DNA of 64,000 nucleotides from Halieaceae bacterium (GTDB lineage Bacteria; Pseudomonadota; Gammaproteobacteria; Pseudomonadales; Halieaceae), in assembly GCA_028280635.1 (NCBI GenBank), contig JANQLM010000125.1:1-64000 (forward strand), read 5' to 3'. Position numbers and translations under genes: made by a program. Numbering within the stretch: position 1 is the stretch's first letter; each line of letters begins with the position of its first letter. Below are positions 58,524 through 64,000 of this stretch, one piece after another. The notes under the pieces were generated by a model. It saw nothing but the letters and a program-made list of their open reading frames with translations. It ran no database searches and was not told the DNA's origin.

Positions 58524-58943
58524 TCACCAGGCGGGCTCTAACTTGAAATCGCCGTCCGTTTGCACCGGAAAACGAAACTCTTCCGTCTTATCGACATGCG
58601 CCATCCGGGCCTGTATCTCCAGGCGCGGCACCCCCGCTTCAGAGGTTGCGGGCAAGACTATTACCCGTGGATTCAGCAAGCGTGGCTCAAAGCGTTGAAT
58701 CAGCCTTTCGATCTGCTTTGCGTAGGCGGCATGCTCGGCTGTCGCGTGAGCACTCAGGCCCACGGGGCTGCCCGGGACCGATTCGCTGTCCAGCGCCAAG
58801 CTGATCAGGTCTACCGCGGCCTTGCCTCTTACCAGGCGATGACCTTCTACGAGCCGCTGCACCTGTTGGTGGATTGCCTCTTTCAGATCGGCGGCATCCC
58901 AATCGGTCAGCGGCGCCGCTGTGCGCTCCAGCAAGAATTTCAA
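58524..58943 (-). CDS. tssE: T6SS baseplate protein TssE (gp25-like)
   Basis: 139 aa, the normal size of gp25-like TssE. The diagnostic core is R-F-E-P-R-L-L-N-P-R-V (near residues 87-97), with an earlier AHATAEHAAYAKQIERLIQ helix. It joins the sheath to the baseplate and starts sheath polymerisation. Position between hcp and tssF is standard. The sequence just before (DLISLALDS) keeps the gp25 pattern. The start ATG lies 30 bases after the hcp stop. Confidence 0.85.
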   Translation of the reverse strand: MKFLLERTAAPLTDWDAADLKEAIHQQVQRLVEGHRLVRGKAAVDLISLALDSESVPGSPVGLSAHATAEHAAYAKQIERLIQRFEPRLLNPRVIVLPATSEAGVPRLEIQARMAHVDKTEEFRFPVQTDGDFKLEPAW

Positions 58944-58973
58944 CGCCAGTTTCCTCTGAGCTACAGGGAAGCG

Positions 58974-59552
58974 CTAACTGCCCTTGGTCAATTCAACATT
59001 GGGGCTGTTCTTGGCGATACTCCACTGCGACGACACATTGCCGCCCATGGAAGCGTCGGTGTTTTGGATCGTGAACTCCCAGATGATCTCAGTAAAACTG
59101 AGCTTGAACTGCTCGGTGGGCATATCATCCGGATGAGACTGAAACTGAATCTCACTGATCATCGCGTCTCGCAGCCAGAACGTCATGATATTTGTCATGG
59201 AGTCGCCGGAGTTCCTCGCGATGTAAAGCACCGTGGGCTGATCGTTGCCGACCCCCAGGGGCTTGGCTCGCAGGCAGCGGTCGTAAAACACCACGCTGGT
59301 CTTGTCGACATACTTCACACAGGTGAACTCCGTGATAACCGGCCGGCCGGACGTGCGCGCCGAGTTACTCACATCGGTAGTCATCTGCTGCTTCAGTCCC
59401 TGGTGAACGGAGACCAGTTCGATCTTTCCTTCGGCCCAGTCCTGCGGAGGGTTCTGTACCCAATCGGTATCGATCAAACTGCCACCGGTGGCCCAGGAGT
59501 TTTCTGAGGGCATGACCGACGGATCACCGGGTTTTAAGAGGATTAGATCCAT
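58974..59552 (-). CDS. hcp: T6SS tube protein Hcp (TssD)
   Basis: 192 aa, slightly longer than the typical 160-175. The order of features fits Hcp: an early exposed loop (PGDPSVMPSENSWATGG), IELVSVHQGLKQQMTTD, GRPVITEFTCVKYVDKTSVVFYDRCLRAKPL, and late QFKLSFTEIIWEFTIQ. Hexamer rings stack as the inner tube pushed out by the sheath. An AGGAAT sequence precedes the ATG. It is directly downstream of the sheath gene. Confidence 0.88.
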   Translation of the reverse strand: MDLILLKPGDPSVMPSENSWATGGSLIDTDWVQNPPQDWAEGKIELVSVHQGLKQQMTTDVSNSARTSGRPVITEFTCVKYVDKTSVVFYDRCLRAKPLGVGNDQPTVLYIARNSGDSMTNIMTFWLRDAMISEIQFQSHPDDMPTEQFKLSFTEIIWEFTIQNTDASMGGNVSSQWSIAKNSPNVELTKGS

Positions 59553-59609
59553 GATTCGATTCCTGTTGTGTCAAATGTGGTCTAACCGGCTTGCTTCGGA
59601 GGGCATGGT

Positions 59610-61754
59610 CTAGCCCGGGATTTCCGTTACCAGCCGAATCGATGCGCTCAGCTCCTCCAACTGGAAGTGCGGTCGGAGGAATACAGTGGCGTTATAGGAA
59701 CCCGGCTTCGCTGGGTTATCCGTGGCCACCACGTTGGCCTGTCGCAGCGGGTAGGACGCTTTCGCTTCCTGGGGCGCGTTGTCGTCAAGCAAGACGTACT
59801 GCGTGATCCAGGCGTTTAGATAGTCCTCAACATTCGCCCGCGTCATAAACGAGCCAACCTTGGCACGCATCATGACCTTGATGTAGTGGGCAAAACGAGA
59901 CGCGCACAGCATATAGGGGAGCTGCGAGGACAGATGCGCATTGGCGGTGGCTGCATCCGACAGATACTTCTTGGGCAGATTGGTGGACTGCCCTCCAAAG
60001 AAAGCCGCCTTGGACGACCCCTTGCAGTGGCAGATCGCCATGAAACCCAGATCATTGAGCTCCTTCTCGCGCCTGTCGGTAATGCTCACCTGAGTGGGGC
60101 AAACGAGTTCGACGTCGCCGGCGGCGCCGGTATAGGTGTAGGTGGGTAAACCATCAACAAGACCGCCACCCTCGACACCGCGAATCGCGGCTGTCCAGCC
60201 AAAGGTAGCGTGCGCATTGGTGATGCGCTGGGTCAGCACCCAGGCTGCATTCCCCCAGAGCAGCTTTGAGCCGTCAACGGAGTCAAGCTGAATGCTGCCT
60301 CCATCCTCGGCTGTCTCGATCTCCATGACGTTCTCTTCGTAGTCGATGATCTCGACAGGGTTGCCACGCTCTCCACCCCAGGGCAGGCGCAACATAACTC
60401 TGGGAAGCGCCAGGGTCACGTACCGGGAGTCCTCGCTTTCACGGAAGGACTTCCACTGAGCCAGCTCTACACTTTCGAAGATCTTTGACAGGTCGCGGGG
60501 CTTGGAAAGTGCATTGAACGACTCCATGTCAAACAGCTTGGCGTACGCTGCGGCCACGAAGGGCGCATGCGCCGCGGCAGCAATTGATGACATGAGCTTC
60601 AGCAGTTGCTGGTCCTCAGGCGAGCGACCAAACTCATAGTCCCCCATCAACATACTGTAGGGATTGCCGCCGTAGGTGCCATATTCCGCTTCGTAGGTCA
60701 GTTTGAAGACAACGCTCTGGTCGAACTCAACGGCTTTGGCCAGCTCTTTCAGCAGATCGGATTTGGAGACGTTGAACACGCGCAACTTCAACGTTGCACT
60801 GGTCTCCGTATTGTTCAGCAGATATGCCAGGCCACGCCAGGTAGCCTCCCTGGCCTGGAAGTCCTCAAGATGCAGTATTTCATCCAGTTGGCGACTCAAT
60901 TTCTGATCCAGCTCCACCACCGCATTGTCGATGGTTTTCGCCAGCATCAGGCTGTGACCGTCGTCCAGATCTGCAAGTACCGCTGACGCGAAGGTGGCAA
61001 TCAACTCATAGGAGACCAGCTTCTGCTTTGCGTCCTGGATCATCATGCCGGGAGAGACCAGCTTCTCGATGTTGCCACCTTCCGCGGGCGTGATATTGTC
61101 CTCCACCCACTGAGCTTCTTCTTCCTCCGTCATCTCCAGCCCGGCCTCCGCCTTGTCAGCCTTGGCTTTGGCCAGGTCCTTTTTGGCAGTGTCAAAGGTC
61201 TCGATGAAGTCGACCAGTTCCTTGCGTACCGCTTTGTCCTCGTCGTCGGACCCGAGGCTACTCTCGAAGATGTTGGCCACGGCGTCGACCATTTCAGTCT
61301 TGGCCTGCAAAGACCTCAGGCCGTTGCGGACCTCATATACTTCGCGCAGCGGCGCAATTCGCAGAATGAGCTGTGCCGGCTCAAAGTGATCCATCTTGGT
61401 GAACACCAGGGCTTTGCTGTCACCGTTGCTAAGCCTCGGAATCTCCTCGTCTTCCCCATACTCTTCCGCCGGTTTGTCCAACAGATTTCTGGCTTTGGTG
61501 AGATCAATCGCCGGGGCGCAGGACACCAAGATGTCAGGGAAGGTGTCTGGATCGACCTCGACGAAGCGCCGCTCCGATACAGGAGGTAGTGGATTGTTGT
61601 CAGGATCGGCGACGAAACCCGTGAGATCCGAAAATATGCCCGCGATGAACGGCAATTCGATTTTCTCTTGCGCGCCACCGGTTTCAACATCGTACGTCAG
61701 TCGTACGCGAGGCGGCCTGACACGAGTCAGTTTCTCTTGAACACTGCCTAACAT
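59610..61754 (-). CDS. tssBC: T6SS sheath protein, single-chain TssB-TssC fusion
   Basis: 714 aa from the ATG at 61754 (MLGSVQEKLTRVRPPRV), with AGAGGAAAG upstream; a TTG at 61781 is less likely. Residues 1-170 are the small sheath subunit TssB (VRLTYDVETGGAQEKIELPF, RFVEVDPDTFPDILV). A charged helical linker (about 180-240) follows, then the large subunit TssC (VELDQKLSRQLDEILHLEDF, ATWRGLAYLL, and the C-terminal FLRPHFQLEELSASIRLVTEIPG). No stop or frameshift separates the halves. In other T6SS these are two genes. No separate tssB or tssC is present. Confidence 0.92.
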   Translation of the reverse strand: MLGSVQEKLTRVRPPRVRLTYDVETGGAQEKIELPFIAGIFSDLTGFVADPDNNPLPPVSERRFVEVDPDTFPDILVSCAPAIDLTKARNLLDKPAEEYGEDEEIPRLSNGDSKALVFTKMDHFEPAQLILRIAPLREVYEVRNGLRSLQAKTEMVDAVANIFESSLGSDDEDKAVRKELVDFIETFDTAKKDLAKAKADKAEAGLEMTEEEEAQWVEDNITPAEGGNIEKLVSPGMMIQDAKQKLVSYELIATFASAVLADLDDGHSLMLAKTIDNAVVELDQKLSRQLDEILHLEDFQAREATWRGLAYLLNNTETSATLKLRVFNVSKSDLLKELAKAVEFDQSVVFKLTYEAEYGTYGGNPYSMLMGDYEFGRSPEDQQLLKLMSSIAAAAHAPFVAAAYAKLFDMESFNALSKPRDLSKIFESVELAQWKSFRESEDSRYVTLALPRVMLRLPWGGERGNPVEIIDYEENVMEIETAEDGGSIQLDSVDGSKLLWGNAAWVLTQRITNAHATFGWTAAIRGVEGGGLVDGLPTYTYTGAAGDVELVCPTQVSITDRREKELNDLGFMAICHCKGSSKAAFFGGQSTNLPKKYLSDAATANAHLSSQLPYMLCASRFAHYIKVMMRAKVGSFMTRANVEDYLNAWITQYVLLDDNAPQEAKASYPLRQANVVATDNPAKPGSYNATVFLRPHFQLEELSASIRLVTEIPG

Positions 61755-61782
61755 AGTTCGCTTTCCTCTTGGACATTCCAAC

Positions 61783-62046
61783 CTAGTGTTGGGTTGTTAT
61801 GCTCGTTGTTCCCGGGCTGGAGTAGACAACCGTGCCTCCTGGAACCTCTATCTTCTTGATCTTCCCTTCGGCTTCCAGATAGTTCAGCGCCTCCTGAACC
61901 ACCTCTACCGAGTCTTCGTATCTCTGCCTGAGCAACCACCATCTCGCTACTCCTTCAACCGATTCTGTTGCGTTGGGCCTGGAAGAGATGTAGCGACGAA
62001 TAGCATTTGCGACGTTTTCAAGTTCGTTCCCACGTAGTCTGTCCAC
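61783..62046 (-). CDS. 87-aa first gene of the T6SS operon (unknown, winged-helix-like)
   Basis: Starts with GTG at 62046. The sequence (ENVANAIRRYISSRPNATES, then VEGVARWWLLRQRYED, VVQEALNYLEAEGKIKKIEV, and TVVYSS) has the helix-helix-helix-wing plan of a small winged-helix domain (ALNYLEAEGKIKKI as recognition helix and turn, VPGGTVVY as wing). Its place right behind the sigma-54 promoter and ahead of the sheath gene suggests a regulator or assembly factor. I do not recognise the family. Confidence 0.65.
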   Translation of the reverse strand: MDRLRGNELENVANAIRRYISSRPNATESVEGVARWWLLRQRYEDSVEVVQEALNYLEAEGKIKKIEVPGGTVVYSSPGTTSITTQH

Positions 62047-62606
62047 ACACGTATCTCTTTGTGATCTCGCATTAATCCACCTAGCCGTGGCTCCCGTTTC
62101 GGCTCCTGTTTTGAAAGGTCAAACCGACAGGAAGCGTCTGCAGATACAATCAGCAAGCAACGTGCCAACCTCGAGAAAAACCATAACCTACTGTTTTAAA
62201 TGTATTTTTCTCCTGGCACCGCGGCGAACGTGAAGGGTCATTTTTAACCCGGCCCAGCGTGCGAGCGGCGAGGTTTTGCAAGCTGTTGTTCATGACAAAC
62301 TGCGGCAACCGCAGGGCTTACCTGGCTTGCAGGCGACCTGCTGAAGCAATGGGACCAAAGGCAGCTTTGGCTGGGTATGAAACAACCCATGAGGCAGGAT
62401 TGACCCGCCGGTGAATGCAGTAACTTTGCACCGCGGCGGTCAGGCGACCTTCCGAGGCCAAGAAGGCAGCCTTGCGGCCAGTGTGGCAGGTACTTGAGGG
62501 AGAGGCTGTGCGCGTCAGCGAATGCGTGACGCTGGCTTATACACTGCCCGGAGTCTTGCAGCGTTAAAGCTCACCAACGCTAAGGGGCTGGCGGGGTCGT
62601 CGCTGG
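62047..62606. other. 560-base regulatory region upstream of the T6SS operon
   Basis: No gene is visible here. It contains the sigma-54 promoter (62153-62167) and, 130-200 bases upstream of it, two perfect inverted repeats: CTGCGG-CAA-CCGCAG (62300-62314) and CCAAAG-GCAG-CTTTGG (62355-62370). These are at the distance expected for activator enhancer sites. Closer to the activator gene, GCGTCA (62513-62518) and TGACGC (62528-62533) form a hairpin that may end that gene's transcript. Confidence 0.5.
62153..62167 (-). promoter_or_regulatory. sigma-54 (RpoN) promoter of the T6SS operon
   Basis: On the minus strand TGGCAC (-24), five bases, TTGC (-12) is an exact match to the RpoN consensus (TGGCAC-N5-TTGC). 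The predicted start is about 62141, 95 bases before the first gene. All T6SS core genes from 62046 down to about 34957 run in this direction with small gaps or overlaps. The adjacent activator gene supports the assignment. Confidence 0.85.
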
Positions 62607-63983
62607 CTAATTGGTGTTGGGCGGTATGGCGGCCTTGTACAAGGCACTGATAATCCCATGCTTCTTCAGCAGCCGCCCTAACGCCCGGCGCTCCTTGCCG
62701 GAAATCCTCGCGGCTTCTGAAACATTGCCATGCGTAAACTGCATCAGATTCTTCAAATATTCCCGCTCAAAGCGGCTGATGCTCACCGCTTTTGCTTCCT
62801 GAAACCGGCCGAGGGTGGCGGGCACCTCTGGAGAGGGGCGAATATGATCGCCCTTCATCACCAGCGGCGCTCCCATGACCTCAGGCACATAGATCGTGCG
62901 CCCCAGGCTTAGTATGAAGACTCGATGCAGGTAGTTTTCGAGTTCCCGAACGTTGCCGGGCCAATTATAGTCCTGCGTCATCCATTGTTCCGTGATTGGA
63001 TGTAGTGCCTTGGCCCGCTCCTGGTATTTACGGCAGATCTGTTCCATAAAATGCTGTATCAACAGCGGAATGTCCTCGCGGCGCTCGCGTAGCGCTGGCG
63101 TCCGCACATCGAGAATCTTCAGTCGGTAATAGAGATCTTCACGAAACTGCCCCGCTGCCACCATTGCTGACAGGTCGCGGTTTGTAGCGCAAATGATGCG
63201 GACATCAGACCGCAACACTGCTTCACTGCCCAGAGGACGGTACTCCTGATCCTGGATAAAACGGAGAATAGCGGTTTGCGCCTTGATAGAGAGGGCGTCC
63301 ACCTCATCCAGGAACAGAGTGCCCTGTGATGCCTGTGCCACCAAACCCACACGTTGCCGCTTGGCATCCGTGAATGCACCGGGTTCATGCCCGAACAGCT
63401 CTGAAATCAGAAGGTCGTCGGTAAGCGCGCCACAGTTGACCGGTACGAAGGAATAATCGCGCCGCATACTTTCGTAGTGAATACCCCTGGCAACAATCTC
63501 CTTTCCGGTTCCCGTCTCGCCATTTACCAGTACTGGCGCGTCATAGCGAGATACTCGCTCTACCAACCGGAGGAGTCGTCGGACGGACAGCGAATCACCA
63601 ACGTAGTTCATTGCGAGCGCGAGCAGATCACTGCCCTCGTCACATGAGCTAAGTGCGTCTGACAGTGCTTCATCAAGCGTGGTAGCGTCGGCGGGCAACA
63701 TAAGAATCGCAGCGCAGTGGGAAATCAGCGGTTTGTCGCGGAGAACCCGCTCGCTGTCGCAAATCAGCAGGTTGAAGACCAGGTTGTGTTGCTCTACCAG
63801 CGCGGAAACTTCCCGGCGTTTGCGCGCAGAAACATAAAGAACCTTCTGCTGATAGGCACCGGAGGGTTCCTGCGTATATTGTGATATCTGGAAAAAACGC
63901 GGTTCGTAGCTTGTTCCGGCAAATCCATTGCGAAGACGGTCGAGTGACGCTTCCGGCTCCTGCGACAGTATATCGATATACAC
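62607..63983 (-). CDS. sigma-54-dependent transcriptional activator (VasH-like) of the T6SS
   Basis: 458 aa from a GTG at 63983 with GAGGGG before it. An N-terminal domain (about 1-140) resembles a receiver-like fold without a clear phosphorylation site. The AAA+ domain (about 145-370) has Walker A GETGTGKE, Walker B GTLFLDEVDAL, and the arginine-finger stretch RFREDLYYRLKIL. The sigma-54 contact loop reads GAFTDA instead of the usual GAFTGA. A Fis-type helix-turn-helix ends the protein (HGNVSEAARISGKERRALGR). It most likely drives the promoter at 62153. The gene is complete, 17 bases inside the right edge. Confidence 0.92.
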   Translation of the reverse strand: MYIDILSQEPEASLDRLRNGFAGTSYEPRFFQISQYTQEPSGAYQQKVLYVSARKRREVSALVEQHNLVFNLLICDSERVLRDKPLISHCAAILMLPADATTLDEALSDALSSCDEGSDLLALAMNYVGDSLSVRRLLRLVERVSRYDAPVLVNGETGTGKEIVARGIHYESMRRDYSFVPVNCGALTDDLLISELFGHEPGAFTDAKRQRVGLVAQASQGTLFLDEVDALSIKAQTAILRFIQDQEYRPLGSEAVLRSDVRIICATNRDLSAMVAAGQFREDLYYRLKILDVRTPALRERREDIPLLIQHFMEQICRKYQERAKALHPITEQWMTQDYNWPGNVRELENYLHRVFILSLGRTIYVPEVMGAPLVMKGDHIRPSPEVPATLGRFQEAKAVSISRFEREYLKNLMQFTHGNVSEAARISGKERRALGRLLKKHGIISALYKAAIPPNTN

Positions 63984-64000
63984 CGCTAACCCCTCAATCG

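Noticed and set aside
1-64000. Search for tRNA, rRNA, CRISPR arrays and insertion sequences
   Set aside because: No convincing cloverleaf, rRNA segment, regularly spaced direct repeat array or transposase was seen. The only tandem repeats are inside vgrG and the pentapeptide genes, where they encode protein structure.

Overview
The window is a high-GC (about 60% by eye) chromosomal segment with the gene style of a marine gammaproteobacterium. Halieaceae (OM60/NOR5) or a close relative is my guess from the overall gene set; this is inference, as the window has no rRNA or other taxonomic marker. I saw no tRNA, rRNA, CRISPR array, insertion sequence or phage.

Layout. 1-5.1 kb: minus-strand housekeeping genes (DUF4892-like exported protein, alpha/beta hydrolase, SixA, GpsA, HtpG), with a good sigma-32 promoter for htpG. 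5.1-10.7 kb: a LysR regulator divergent from an RND efflux pair (lipoprotein adaptor and HAE1-type pump), with an operator-like palindrome between them and an intrinsic hairpin between adaptor and pump. 10.7-18.8 kb: CaCA antiporter, TauE/SafE permease, ABM protein, an Lrp/LysE divergent pair, an exported DsrE-like protein, a Tat-exported FAD oxidase, a DUF389 protein, gene remnants (VOC-like, beta-barrel) in a low-GC patch, and a zinc peptidase. 18.9-24.9 kb: an unrecognised exported protein and an OsmC / flavin monooxygenase / AhpD-like / cysteine synthase-glutaredoxin operon. The two units share a near-identical 107-108 nt leader. 24.9-34.7 kb: a winged-helix/TPR regulator, a LytS/LytTR-type two-component pair, small enzymes, a hotdog thioesterase with a decayed partial copy of itself nearby, a methyltransferase, an SMR transporter remnant and a UMF1-type transporter.

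34.9-64 kb is one minus-strand type VI secretion (T6SS) locus. A consensus sigma-54 promoter at 62153-62167 precedes an 87-aa protein, then a single-chain TssB-TssC sheath fusion, Hcp, TssE, TssF, TssG, VgrG, a DUF2169-pentapeptide protein, a pentapeptide protein, DUF3540, a DUF4150 PAAR-like protein, TssJ, TssK, TssL, TssM, TssA, a TPR/GNAT protein, and five unrecognised small proteins that are candidate effectors or accessories. The sigma-54 activator gene lies just upstream. No ClpV (TssH) is in the window.

The most unusual signals are the TssB-TssC fusion, the VgrG with about twelve perfect-length decapeptide repeats followed by seven nonapeptide repeats, the duplicated structured leader in front of the thiol/sulfur operon, and the cluster of small Ala/Gly-rich proteins at the distal end of the T6SS operon.
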